From: Pseudomonas azotoformans
GTDB lineage: Bacteria > Pseudomonadota > Gammaproteobacteria > Pseudomonadales > Pseudomonadaceae
Reading direction: 5' to 3'
Assembly: GCF_001579805.1 (NCBI RefSeq)
Contig: NZ_CP014546.1
Span: forward strand, 1,674,001-1,738,000
Length of the DNA stretch: 64,000 bases
The notes under the pieces are model-generated. The model did no database searches. It was given only the letters and a program-made list of their open reading frames with translations, and was not told where the DNA came from. A program made the translations under genes and the position numbers. Below are positions 1 to 9,234 of this stretch, piece after piece. Position 1 is the stretch's first letter, and every line of letters begins with the position of its first letter.

Positions 1-493
1 GCAACTGACCGAAGCCGAGCAGACCCTGGCAGAAGCCAACGTCAACCAATTGCTGGCCGCCAAGCCGCATCTGGCGCTGGAAAACCTGTCGCTGAAAACC
101 ACCCACGGCGAAAGCAAGTTCAATCTGGTGCTGGACCTGGCCAAGCCGACCTCCATGGAGCTGCCACCGGTTGAGTTGGGCAAGCAAATGGTCTCGCTGC
201 TGGACGCCAACCTGACCCTGTCCAAGCCAATGATCGCTGACGTTGCCGCCCTGCAAGCGCAGGTCGGTGGTGTGACCGACCCTAAAGCCATCGAGCAGCA
301 ATCCCAGATGGCGAGCGAGATGGTCAGCGGCATGGCGGTCGGCACACAGCTGGCAACGCTGGTCGGCAGCGACGTGGTCTCCAAGCTGCATTACGCCAAC
401 AATGAAGTGACCTTCAACGGCCAGAAGATGACCGTCGAGCAGTTCATCGGCTTTGTGATGTCCAAGGTCGGTGCGGTCGGCGGCGCGCAGTAA
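1..493 (+). CDS. DUF945 family protein, C-terminal part
   Basis: The window opens inside this reading frame, which runs from base 2 to the TAA at 491-493, so only the last 163 or so residues are present. The visible part is rich in alternating hydrophobic residues and Leu/Lys repeats, and its end (VTFNGQKMTVEQFIG) resembles the C-terminus of YdgA/DUF945 proteins. These are envelope-associated proteins of about 450-500 residues with no settled function. Family assignment is from memory of the pattern. A REPIN follows directly downstream. Confidence 0.6.
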   Translation, partial: QLTEAEQTLAEANVNQLLAAKPHLALENLSLKTTHGESKFNLVLDLAKPTSMELPPVELGKQMVSLLDANLTLSKPMIADVAALQAQVGGVTDPKAIEQQSQMASEMVSGMAVGTQLATLVGSDVVSKLHYANNEVTFNGQKMTVEQFIGFVMSKVGAVGGAQ

Positions 494-520
494 AGATTTC
501 GCCATCGCCCAGAAATAATT

Positions 521-614
521 AATGGGGGAGCGGGGTTGTCCGCGATAAGGGTCAAAAGGCCGGCACTCATGTCGATTAGCCACCCTTCATCGCAGGCAAG
601 GCCGCTCCCCCATT
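521..614. repeat. REPIN: two inverted REP sequences
   Basis: AATGGGGGAGCGG at 521-533 is the exact reverse complement of CCGCTCCCCCATT at 602-614. The internal parts (GGTTGTCCGCGATAAGGG and its partner ending at 600) continue the complementarity imperfectly. The GGGAGCGG-(G/C)TTG-CCGCGA pattern is typical of P. fluorescens REP elements, and two REPs in inverted orientation make a REPIN. It sits after the stop of the DUF945 gene and may also act as a 3' mRNA barrier. Confidence 0.7.
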
Positions 615-633
615 GGTTTTTCAGATTTGTAGG

Positions 634-700
634 GCAATTCTGAACAATTGTTATGAATTGTCCTTTTTCATACAGGCGTCGGGGATAGTTCATACAGGAA
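634..700 (+). promoter_or_regulatory. Putative pga promoter region with phased AATT and direct repeats
   Basis: Three AATT cores start at 636, 646 and 656, exactly 10 bp apart. The inner dyad ACAATT-N6-AATTGT spans 644-661. A 10-mer, TTCATACAGG, occurs twice, at 667-676 and 689-698 (22 bp apart). This lies about 100 bp upstream of the preferred pgaA start and is the only plausible control region of the operon. No regulator can be named from sequence. Confidence 0.4.
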
Positions 701-793
701 AGCTAGGTCGGGTCACGAGACGCCGACACCCTGATGCAAATTGCTCAGGACCACCTATCGTTACAGCTTTCCGTGTGTAAGGAAGCTCACGAT

Positions 794-3275
794 ATGCTGC
801 GAAACCTCCCACTCAGTGCCTCAGGCCGGTTACGGCTGCTCATCGGGGTAACCTTGTGCAGCCAGTTGCTGATGCCCACCTTCGCCATGGCCGACCCGGC
901 TTATGACGCCCTGATCATCCAGGCGCGCAACGGCAATTTCACACCCGCCTTGACTCAACTGCGCCAACTGCCTGCCGAGCGCCAGACGCCAGGCCAGATC
1001 AGCGACCACCTGGTGATTGCCGGTTGGGCCGGCCAGGATGCCGAAGTGCTCAAGGTGTATGAGGCACAGGGTCAGAATCGCAACTTGACCGCCCAGGCCC
1101 TGGCCACGGTCGCGCGCACCTATCGCAACCAGAAGCAGTGGGCGCAGGCCGAGGCGGTCTATCGCAAGGCGTTGCTGCGGGAGCCGAGCAATGTCGACCT
1201 GCAACTGGGGCCTGGCCCTTACCCAGGCTGACGGCGGCAAAGCCAGCGAAGCGGTACAACGCGCTCGCGCGCTGGTGGCTGCCAAACCGGATGATCCGAA
1301 TCGACGCATGGCCCTGGGCTATGCGCTGACCCGCGCGGGCTTGCAGTACGACGCGCTGCACGAATTCGACCAGGCGTTTGTCCGCGCAGGCGACAAGCCG
1401 GAAGTAGCCCGCGAATACGTCGTTGCCTTGCAAAAGGCACGTCTGCCCGAACCTGCATTGCGCCTGTCTGCCCAACGCCCCGGTCTTGTCGACCCGGTGA
1501 CCCAGCGTCGCCTGGAAGGCGACCTGGCCGCCGAGCGCGTGCGCATGGCCGAGTTCGCCACGCGCACCGAGAAAGAACGCTACGTCATCGCCGATCGCGC
1601 CTTGCAGGGCTATGACCAACTCCTCGCCCGCTGGACCCCGGACCCCACGGCCAAAGACGACGTGGTGCGCTGGCGTATCGATCGCCTGGGTGCGCTCAAG
1701 GCGCGGGCGCGCACCGCCGAGGTGATCCGCGAGTACGAAACCCTCCAGGCCGAAGGTGTGCAGTTGCCCACCTATGCGGTGCGTTGGGTGGCCGCGTCCT
1801 ACCTCGACCAGCGCCTGCCGGAAAAGGCGGCGCCGTTGTATCGCCAAGCGCTGAGCGCGCCCGATGCGGACGTGGGCGACCGCGTTGAAGACAGCACCGC
1901 TTTGTTCTATGCCTTGCTCGAAAACGACCAGGTGGACGAAGCGCGGGCCGTCGCCAAGAACCTGGCTGATAGCCAGAAACCCCGGGTTGAACTCAAGGGG
2001 CTGCCCATCGGCAACCCTAACGATGAGTGGATGGACGCCCAACAATTGGCCGCCCAGGCCGGCACCTATGGTTCCGACCTGCCGTCCAGCGAAAAGGCTC
2101 TGGAAGAACTGGTCGGCAAGGCGCCTGGCAGCATCGGCCTGCGCCTGGCGCAAGCCGAGATGTACCGCGCCCGCGACTGGCCACGGCGCGCCGAGCAATC
2201 GCTCAAGGAAACCGAAGCGCAAAGCCCGCGTGACATCGGCCTGGAAATGTCCCAAGGCTTCACCGCCCTGGACCTGCAGGAATGGCGTCAGCTCGACATC
2301 CTCACCGACGACGTGGTCGCCCGTAATCCCGACAACCGCCAAGTGCAGCGCCTCAGTCGCCTGCGCGATGTGCACGACATGGCCGAGTTGCGGGTCGAGG
2401 CCTACACCGGTAAAAGCTTCGGCGGCGGCAACAACGGCGATGCCGGTGCCGTCTCGGGTAGCCGCGACTGGGGCATTGAAAGCCGGATCTACACGCCGCC
2501 CATCGACGAAGACTGGCGCGTGTTCGCCGGTGCCGGCTATGCCACTGCCGACTTTGAAGAAGGCACCGGTCACCACCGTTGGCAAGTCGTTGGCGTAGAA
2601 CGGCGTACCCGCGACATGACCATTGAAGCCGAGGTCTCCAACCACTCCTACGGCGATGGCTCCAAACAAGGCGCTGCCGTGTCGATTGCCCGCGACATCA
2701 ACGACAACTGGCAATACGGCGGCAGCCTCGGCTACCTGCTGTCCACCACGCCGCTGCGGGCGTTGAATGAAGGGATCACGGCCAACGGCGGCAGCGGTTT
2801 TATCCGCTGGCGCGCCAATGAAAGCCGCGAGTGGAAACTGACCCTCAGCCCGTCCCATTTCAGCGACGGCAACGACCGCTTCGAAGCCTTGCTCAGCGGC
2901 CGCGAAGGCCTCTACAGCTCGCCCAAGGTGCAAGTAGACCTGGGCCTGGAAGTGGGTGCCAGCCGCAACAGCAAGGAGGACACGATCTACTTCAATCCGA
3001 AGTCAGACTTCACCGTGTTGCCTGTCCTCAACATCAATCATGTGCTCTATCACCGCTACGAGACCCAGTGGAGTCAGCAGTTCCAGGTCGGTGCGGGTAC
3101 GTATAGCCAGCAGGATTATTCCACCGGTGGCATCGGTCTGGTGGGCTACGGCCAACGCTATCGCTGGAACGATGTGCTGGAAGCCGGCGCCAACCTGAGC
3201 CTGATCAGCCGACCTTACGACGGTGATCGCGAACGCGATCTGCGTCTGCTCGTCGACCTCACTTACCGTTTCTAG
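794..3275 (+). pseudogene. pgaA: PgaA, outer-membrane PNAG export porin (frameshifted as read)
   Basis: PgaA exports poly-beta-1,6-N-acetylglucosamine: a periplasmic TPR region followed by an outer-membrane beta-barrel. The ATG at 794 has AAGGAAG upstream and opens a signal peptide ending near MPTFAMA. An in-frame ATG at 734 lacks this support. TPR-like helices run to about residue 500; from about 2400 the frame reads as barrel strands and ends in an aromatic residue (LTYRF), as outer-membrane barrels do. The frame breaks in the G run at 1207-1210. Upstream reading continues as LGPGPYPG and stops at 1231, while the downstream frame continues the TPR as GLALTQADGG. Removing one G restores a protein of 826 residues, close to the E. 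coli length of about 800. Either a real loss of export or a one-base sequencing error. Confidence 0.85.
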
Positions 3276-3287
3276 AAGAGCCTGACC

Positions 3288-5285
3288 ATGACCGTCCTCA
3301 GCCGTTGCTTGTTGATTCTGGGCGTAATGCTGGCCAGTGCCTGTGCCCAGCAACCCGCGCCTTTCACTCCACCCGCCGAGCGGCCGACACCGGCCAACGA
3401 AGCGCCGTGGCCGAAAAACCATTTCCTGGGCATTGCCTACCACGACGTCGAGGATCGCGACCCCGATCAGGCGGTGGTGGCCGTGCGCACCGAGCGTTTG
3501 ATCGAGCAGTTGGCCTGGCTGCGCGAGAACGGCTACAAGGCGGTCAGCGTCGACCAGATCCTGGCGGCCCGCAACGGTGGGCCTGAGTTGCCGCCCAAGG
3601 CGATCATGCTCAGCTTTGACGATGGCTATTCGAGCTTCTACACCCGTGTGATGCCGATCCTGCGTGCCTATCGCTGGCCGGCCCTGCTGGCGCCGGTGGG
3701 CTACTGGATCGACACGCCGATGAACCAACCGGTGGACTTCGCCGGCCAGCCACGGCCGCGTGGCGAGTTCCTGACCTGGCAGCAGATCCGCGAAGTGTCC
3801 CAATCGGGCCTGGTGGAAATCGCCGCGCACACCGACAACAACCACAAGGGCATCCTGGCCAACCCCCAGGGCAACCTGGAGCCGGCAGCGACCTCGCTGC
3901 GTTTTGATCCGGCCACCGGGCGCTATGAAAGCCAGGCGCAGTTCGATGCGCGGATGCGTGCTGACGTTGCAGCGATCTCCAACAAGATCCAAAAGGTTAC
4001 CGGCAAGAAACCACGGGTGTGGGTGTGGCCTTACGGTGCCGCCAAAGGCACTTCGCTGGCGATCATTGGCGAGCAGGGCTACCAGATGGCCCTGACCCTG
4101 GAAGATGGCCTCGACAGCTCCAGTGACCTGATGAACAGCCCACGCTTCCTGGTCGCCTCCGACCCGGATGGCGAGCATTTCGCCAACAGCATGGTCGCGG
4201 TGCAAGCCAAGGCGCCGATGCGCGTGTTGCATGTGGACTTGGATAACGTCTACGACCCGGATCCGGCTCAACAGGCACGCAACCTCGACCAGCTTGTGCA
4301 GCGCGTGGTGGACATGGGTGCGGGCACTGTGTTCCTGCAAGCCTTCGCCGATCCCAAGGGTGACGGCCTGGTGCATTCGGTGTACTTCCCCAACCGCCAC
4401 TTGCCGGTACGCGCCGACCTGTTCAACCGCGTCTCCTGGCAGTTGCACACCCGTGCCCATGCCAGCGTGTATGCGTGGATGCCGGTTCTCAGCTTCGCCC
4501 TCGACCCCAAGTTGCCCCGCGTAACGCGCTGGGACCCGAAAACCGGCCAGGTCGGCCTCGACCCGGACCAGTACAAGCGCCTGTCGCCGTTCGACCCGCA
4601 GGTGCGCAAGATTATCGGTGAGATCTACGAGGACCTGGCGCGCAACAACGCCATCGACGGCGTGCTGTACCACGACGATGCGGTGTTCAACGATTTCGAA
4701 GATGCCAGCCCCGCCGCGCTCAAGGCCTATGCCGCTGCGGGTCTGCCGGACACCATTGAGGCGCTGCGTGCCGACCCGGCCGTGATGCAGCGTTGGACCC
4801 GCTTCAAGAGCCGCTACCTGATCGACTTCACCAAGGAGCTGACTGCCAAGGTCCGCGCCATCGGTGGGCCGCAAATACTGACCGCGCGCAATATCTTCGC
4901 CGAGCCGATGCTCAACCCCGGCAGCGAAGCCTGGTTTGCGCAGAACCTGGATGATTTCCTGCAGACCTACGACTGGACCGCGCCCATGGCCATGCCGCTG
5001 ATGGAAGGCCAGGAGTACAGCAACTCCAATGCCTGGTTGGAGAAGCTGGTCGCCACGGTCAAGGCGCGCCCCGGTGCCATGGAGCGCACCGTGTTTGAAC
5101 TGCAAGCCAAAGACTGGCGCACCCAGGCCGCACCGGACATCAACGCCAAGCAGATGGCTGAATGGATGGGTGTACTCAAGCGCCAGGGTGTCACGAGTTT
5201 TGGCTACTACCCGGACAACTTCCTGGAAAACTCCCCGGACCTGAAGACTGTGCGTCCGGCCCTTTCCAACCAATGGAACCCTTGA
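3288..5285 (+). CDS. pgaB: PgaB, poly-N-acetylglucosamine N-deacetylase lipoprotein
   Basis: 665 residues. PgaB partially de-N-acetylates PNAG in the periplasm, which is needed for export through PgaA. The N-terminus is a lipoprotein signal with lipobox LASAC (lipidated Cys19). The carbohydrate esterase 4 domain spans roughly 45-290: metal-binding motif SFDDGY at 109-114, later AAHTDNNH and the WPYG motif. The remaining half matches the glycoside-hydrolase-like C-terminal domain (GH153), with YHDD acidic residues near 463-466. It starts 12 bp after pgaA and ends 2 bp before pgaC, so the operon is tightly coupled. Confidence 0.95.
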   Translation: MTVLSRCLLILGVMLASACAQQPAPFTPPAERPTPANEAPWPKNHFLGIAYHDVEDRDPDQAVVAVRTERLIEQLAWLRENGYKAVSVDQILAARNGGPELPPKAIMLSFDDGYSSFYTRVMPILRAYRWPALLAPVGYWIDTPMNQPVDFAGQPRPRGEFLTWQQIREVSQSGLVEIAAHTDNNHKGILANPQGNLEPAATSLRFDPATGRYESQAQFDARMRADVAAISNKIQKVTGKKPRVWVWPYGAAKGTSLAIIGEQGYQMALTLEDGLDSSSDLMNSPRFLVASDPDGEHFANSMVAVQAKAPMRVLHVDLDNVYDPDPAQQARNLDQLVQRVVDMGAGTVFLQAFADPKGDGLVHSVYFPNRHLPVRADLFNRVSWQLHTRAHASVYAWMPVLSFALDPKLPRVTRWDPKTGQVGLDPDQYKRLSPFDPQVRKIIGEIYEDLARNNAIDGVLYHDDAVFNDFEDASPAALKAYAAAGLPDTIEALRADPAVMQRWTRFKSRYLIDFTKELTAKVRAIGGPQILTARNIFAEPMLNPGSEAWFAQNLDDFLQTYDWTAPMAMPLMEGQEYSNSNAWLEKLVATVKARPGAMERTVFELQAKDWRTQAAPDINAKQMAEWMGVLKRQGVTSFGYYPDNFLENSPDLKTVRPALSNQWNP

Positions 5286-5287
5286 CC

Positions 5288-6628
5288 ATGTTCGACAGAC
5301 TCTTGGCTTTATTCGTGCTGGCATTGGTATTGGGTGTGCCCCTGGGCCTGATCTTCCTGGTCACCGGGCAGTTCCTGATGGACTTTGTGTTTTTCTACCC
5401 GCTGTTCATGTCGGCGTTGTGGATCGCAGGCGGCCTGTATTTCTGGCTGCACTGGGAGCGCCACTGGCCCTGGGAAGAAGACACACCGGCGCCGACCTTG
5501 GCCGGCAACCCGCTGATCTCGATCATCATCCCTTGCTACAACGAAGGGGATAACGCCGCCGACACCATCCATGCGGCACTGGGTCAGCTCTACCCGAACA
5601 TCGAAGTGATCGCGGTGAACGATGGCTCCAAGGACAACACCGCCGCCGTGCTCGACGCCCTGGCGCTGGAGAACCCGCGCCTGCGCGTGCTGCACCTGGC
5701 GCAGAACCAAGGCAAGGCCGTGGCCTTGCGCATGGGCGCCGTGGCGGCGCGCAGCGAGTTCCTGGTGTGCATCGATGGCGACGCGTTGCTGGATAAAAAC
5801 GCGGCGGCCTACATGGTGGCGCCCATGCTGGATAACCCGCGCCTGGGTGCTGTGACCGGCAACCCGCGCATCCGCACACGCTCGACCTTGATCGGCCGCG
5901 TACAGGTCGGTGAATTCTCTTCGATCATCGGCTTGATCAAGCGCACGCAACGGGTGTTTGGCCGGATCTTCACGGTGTCGGGTGTAGTGGTCGCGTTCCG
6001 TAAAAAGGCGCTGGACCGCATCGACTACTGGAGCACCGACATGATCACCGAGGACATCGATGTCAGTTGGAAGCTGCAGCTCGATCACTGGAGCATCTTC
6101 TACGAGCCCCGCGCCCTGTGCTGGATCCTCATGCCCGAAACCGTCGGCGGCCTGTGGAAACAGCGTCTGCGTTGGGCCCAGGGTGGCGCCGAGGTGCTGT
6201 TCAAGAATATCCGTGGCATCTGGCAATGGCGTCATCGCTACCTGTGGCCGCTGTTGTTCGAATACTGCCTGTCCACCGGTTGGGCGTTCACCTTCCTGTT
6301 GTCGGTGATCTTCTGGGGCGTGGGTAAATTTATCCCGCTGCCTCAAGCGATTGCGGTCGACTCCCTGATGCCACCGGCGTTCACCGGCTTGGTATTGGCC
6401 ATGGTGTGTCTGTTGCAGTTTGCCGTGAGCATCATCATCGACCGCCGCTACGAGAAGGACCTGTGGAAAACCCTGTTCTGGACCGTGTGGTACCCGATGG
6501 TGTTCTGGCTGGTCAGCCTGTTTACCACCCTGGTCAGTTTTCCCAAGGTGTTGTTCAACCAGCATCAGAAGCGTGCGCGCTGGGTCAGCCCGGATCGCGG
6601 TATCAAACCCACTGAAGAGGAGGCGTGA
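5288..6628 (+). CDS. pgaC: PgaC, PNAG synthase glycosyltransferase
   Basis: 446 residues from the ATG at 5288, 2 bp after the pgaB stop. An in-frame upstream start lies inside pgaB and is unlikely. Two N-terminal membrane segments (about 5-28 and 32-55) precede a GT2 domain: SIIIPCYNE (78-86), NDGSKD, catalytic DGD (163-165), TED (254-256) and QRLRW (292-296). Further membrane helices follow at about 318-350, 370-395 and 405-430. PgaC polymerises UDP-GlcNAc into PNAG at the inner membrane with PgaD, under cyclic-di-GMP control in E. coli. Confidence 0.96.
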   Translation: MFDRLLALFVLALVLGVPLGLIFLVTGQFLMDFVFFYPLFMSALWIAGGLYFWLHWERHWPWEEDTPAPTLAGNPLISIIIPCYNEGDNAADTIHAALGQLYPNIEVIAVNDGSKDNTAAVLDALALENPRLRVLHLAQNQGKAVALRMGAVAARSEFLVCIDGDALLDKNAAAYMVAPMLDNPRLGAVTGNPRIRTRSTLIGRVQVGEFSSIIGLIKRTQRVFGRIFTVSGVVVAFRKKALDRIDYWSTDMITEDIDVSWKLQLDHWSIFYEPRALCWILMPETVGGLWKQRLRWAQGGAEVLFKNIRGIWQWRHRYLWPLLFEYCLSTGWAFTFLLSVIFWGVGKFIPLPQAIAVDSLMPPAFTGLVLAMVCLLQFAVSIIIDRRYEKDLWKTLFWTVWYPMVFWLVSLFTTLVSFPKVLFNQHQKRARWVSPDRGIKPTEEEA

Positions 6629-6630
6629 TC

Positions 6631-7113
6631 ATGAAACTGGTCAGAACTCGCCAACGGCTGGTGATGTGGATCATCGACGTGCTGTTGACCCTGATGGCCT
6701 GGGCCGGCCTGATTTGGTTGCTGGCACGTGGGATCAGCTCGATGCTGGAGACCCACGATGGCCCGCGTATCGAAGCGCCGATCTTTGCCGCGCTCAATAC
6801 CTTGCAGGTGTACCTGTGGATTGCATTGTTCAACGCCGTGATCCTGGTCACCTGGGCGCGCTACCAGCAACGCAAAGGGCGCAAGTTTGCCCAGCGTCGC
6901 GCCGAGGCCAAGGCGCTCACCGATAAGAACCTGAGCGAGAGCTTCAGTCTGGGCGAAGGTGACTTGGAGCAACTGCGTCGGCCTGGGGTGCTGGTGATCC
7001 ACAACGATGAGGACGGTGGTGTGGCGCAGGTCAAATCCCATGTTTCCCGTGATGTGGAAAAGCCCGGGCTGACCCTGGTGCCTGGCAAGGACCAGAACAA
7101 AGACGCTGGCTAA
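6631..7113 (+). CDS. pgaD: PgaD, PNAG synthase small subunit
   Basis: 160 residues. The ATG at 6631 has a strong GAAGAGGAGG eight bases upstream. A GTG at 6625 is too close to that site. Two membrane helices (about 12-35 and 55-75) are followed by a charged cytoplasmic tail with a coiled-coil-like KFAQRRAEAKAL stretch. PgaD partners PgaC, and in E. coli the pair binds cyclic-di-GMP. Last gene of the pga operon. Confidence 0.9.
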   Translation: MKLVRTRQRLVMWIIDVLLTLMAWAGLIWLLARGISSMLETHDGPRIEAPIFAALNTLQVYLWIALFNAVILVTWARYQQRKGRKFAQRRAEAKALTDKNLSESFSLGEGDLEQLRRPGVLVIHNDEDGGVAQVKSHVSRDVEKPGLTLVPGKDQNKDAG

Positions 7114-7127
7114 GAAACATGCAGGAA

Positions 7128-7156
7128 GATCGTTCCCACGCAAGGTGGGAACGATC
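7128..7156 (+). terminator. Hairpin after pgaD
   Basis: GATCGTTCCCAC (7128-7139) and GTGGGAACGATC (7145-7156) form a perfect 12-bp stem with a 5-base loop, 14 bases after the pgaD stop. The U tract is weak (CCGGTTTAA), so this may work as a 3' mRNA stabiliser or be one of the GATCGTTCCCAC palindromes scattered through pseudomonad genomes. Confidence 0.6.
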
Positions 7157-7479
7157 CGGTTTAATCCCGACAAATGGGATCCAATTCACAAAACCTCCGC
7201 GAACTTTTCTGCTTTTTCCGGTACTAACCTATCTCGGCAATAACTTGATGGCCAACTAATGGCAATTTATAAGTTATCCGACGAATCGCGATCAATAGTG
7301 CTGCCGCTTGTCGGAATAATAATTCCAGTGACAGGCCATGTATCTCTTTGATTATTTTTAGTTGTTATTAATCAACAGCTTGCATGATTAGCTAGTACGA
7401 ATGTGCAACTAACTCTTGTTTTTGAGTTGGTGCAAGTTCGATGTTAGTTTGCCGGCCCTTGATTTTCGATGGATCGAAC
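7157..7479 (+). promoter_or_regulatory. AT-rich leader of the cdiBAI locus
   Basis: This 323-bp gap is clearly more AT-rich than the coding DNA on either side and holds the promoter of the two-partner-secretion locus by position. The best structure is a dyad TTGATTA (7348-7354) / TAATCAA (7369-7375). No convincing -35/-10 pair can be fixed by eye, and I see no small gene in it. Confidence 0.35.
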
Positions 7480-9204
7480 ATGTCTTTGTTACTGCCACGG
7501 ACTCGGTATCTGCTGTGCACTTTCCTGCTCGCCTATTTGAGCCTGAACAGCGCCACGGCCGCTCCTACGCCTGGGGATCAGGACCTGATCCGCGACCGCC
7601 AGAACCGCCTCCTCGAAGAGCAGCGCCGGCGCCTGGAAGAGCTCCAGGACCTGCCCGGCAAAGACACCCAGCCCCAGGCCCCGGCGCTGCCAGCGGACAC
7701 CCGTTGCTTTCCCATCCAGGACATCGAACTCAAGGGCGCCGACAGCCTGTCCGGCGGCGACCGCAGACTGCTGCTCAAACCCTATGTCGGCCAGTGCTTG
7801 GGCGTTGCACAGCTCAATGAATTGCTCAAAGTCATCACTGACTACTACATCGCCAAGGGCTGGGTCACCAGCCGTGCCTACCTGCCGCAACAAGACCTCT
7901 CCAGCGGTCATCTCCAGGTGCTGGTGGTCGAAGGCAAACTCGAAGGTTTGAAGGGCGCACAGGGCAGCAATGTGACTGATCGCGAACTGGCGATGGCGTT
8001 TCCCGGCAAGGTCGGCGAGGCGCTGAACCTGCGGGAAGTCGAGCAACTGGTGGACCAACTCAGCCGCTTGCCCTCCAAGCAGGCGCAGATGGAATTGACC
8101 CCTGGCAGCCAGGTCGGCGGCAGTGAAGTGCGGGTCAAGAACACGCCACAAAAGCCCTGGCGTGCCAGCCTGTCACGCAACAACGACGGCCAGAAAAGTA
8201 CCGGCGAACAGCAATGGGGCGCGGGCCTGGAATGGGACAGCCCGTTAGGCCTGGCCGATCAGCTGATTCTGCGTGGCGGCCACGACGCCATCAGCGACCA
8301 CCAGAAAACCTCGAAAAGCAGCATGCTCTATTACAACCTGCCGTGGGGCTGGTGGAACTTCAGCTACAGCTACAGCGAGAGTGAATACCGCACCTTCGGC
8401 AGGGTCGATGACTTCAAGTTCAAGCAGAACGGCGACAGCCAGAACCACCAACTGCGCGCCGAACGCGTGATCCATCGTGACGATGTGAGCAAAACCTCGG
8501 TCAACGTCGGCCTGACGCACCTGCGCACCAACAACTACGTGCTCGACGCACGCCTGCCGACCAGCAGCAACCGCCTCAGCGAGTTCCAGGTCGGCCTCAC
8601 CCACGGGCGGCGAATCGGCAGTGCCTTCGTCAACCTGGATGTGGGCATGCAAAACGGTATCGGTGCGTTTGATGCGCAAAGCAATCGGCAAGAACGGGAC
8701 GCCCAGGGCAACCTCACGGCGACGCCGCGCTATCGCAAATACACCGCCACCATGAGCTACCTGCAACCCTTTACGTTGTGGGGCGAGTCGTTGAGTTTTT
8801 CCAGCCTCGCCACCGGGCAACGTAGTGAAGACGTCCTGTATTCACCGCAACGCATGAGCCTGGGAGGGTCCTACTCGGTGCGCGGTTTCAAGGACCAGCA
8901 ACTGAACGGCGACAGCGGTGGCTACTGGCGCAACGAAGTGCGCTGGGCGCGACCGGTCACCCTGGACTGGATGCGTCCGGCCTTCGCCGAATACGGCGCC
9001 AGTGTCGGATATGACCAGGGCGTGATTCGCAACGATCGCTACAACGATGACGAGCATGGGCGCGTATCGAGTAATTCCGTCGAGCTGTTCGCCCGCGGCA
9101 AATACGTCAGCACCAGTGTGACCTTTGCCCATTCCCTGGAGCGACCTGGCGTGGTGACCGAGCGCGAAGCGCCGATCTATTTCCGCCTGGATTTCTTCCT
9201 GTAA
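7480..9204 (+). CDS. cdiB: CdiB/ShlB-type two-partner secretion transporter
   Basis: 574 residues from the ATG at 7480. An in-frame ATG 39 bases upstream would spoil the signal peptide. The signal peptide (MSLLLPRTRYLLCTFLL...) ends near residue 30. A Gln/Arg/Glu-rich helix follows (RRRLEELQ), then the N-terminal POTRA domain (CFPIQDIELKGADSL) and a second POTRA. A 16-strand Omp85-type barrel includes the conserved loop motif SVRGF near residue 465 and ends in an aromatic residue (RLDFFL). It exports the adjacent CdiA across the outer membrane. Confidence 0.92.
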   Translation: MSLLLPRTRYLLCTFLLAYLSLNSATAAPTPGDQDLIRDRQNRLLEEQRRRLEELQDLPGKDTQPQAPALPADTRCFPIQDIELKGADSLSGGDRRLLLKPYVGQCLGVAQLNELLKVITDYYIAKGWVTSRAYLPQQDLSSGHLQVLVVEGKLEGLKGAQGSNVTDRELAMAFPGKVGEALNLREVEQLVDQLSRLPSKQAQMELTPGSQVGGSEVRVKNTPQKPWRASLSRNNDGQKSTGEQQWGAGLEWDSPLGLADQLILRGGHDAISDHQKTSKSSMLYYNLPWGWWNFSYSYSESEYRTFGRVDDFKFKQNGDSQNHQLRAERVIHRDDVSKTSVNVGLTHLRTNNYVLDARLPTSSNRLSEFQVGLTHGRRIGSAFVNLDVGMQNGIGAFDAQSNRQERDAQGNLTATPRYRKYTATMSYLQPFTLWGESLSFSSLATGQRSEDVLYSPQRMSLGGSYSVRGFKDQQLNGDSGGYWRNEVRWARPVTLDWMRPAFAEYGASVGYDQGVIRNDRYNDDEHGRVSSNSVELFARGKYVSTSVTFAHSLERPGVVTEREAPIYFRLDFFL

Positions 9205-9234
9205 TTCAACGCCGCTGCCTTGAGATTTAAGAAT

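Noticed and set aside
1050..2933. Long open frame (over 600 codons) on the minus strand across pgaA
   Set aside because: A shadow of the GC-rich codon pattern of pgaA. It has no RBS or recognisable motifs and its composition is rich in Ala/Gly/His/Val. The plus frame has clear TPR and barrel features.
3003..5324. Open frame of over 770 codons on the minus strand across pgaB
   Set aside because: Antisense shadow of pgaB, whose lipobox, deacetylase motifs and operon spacing are unambiguous.
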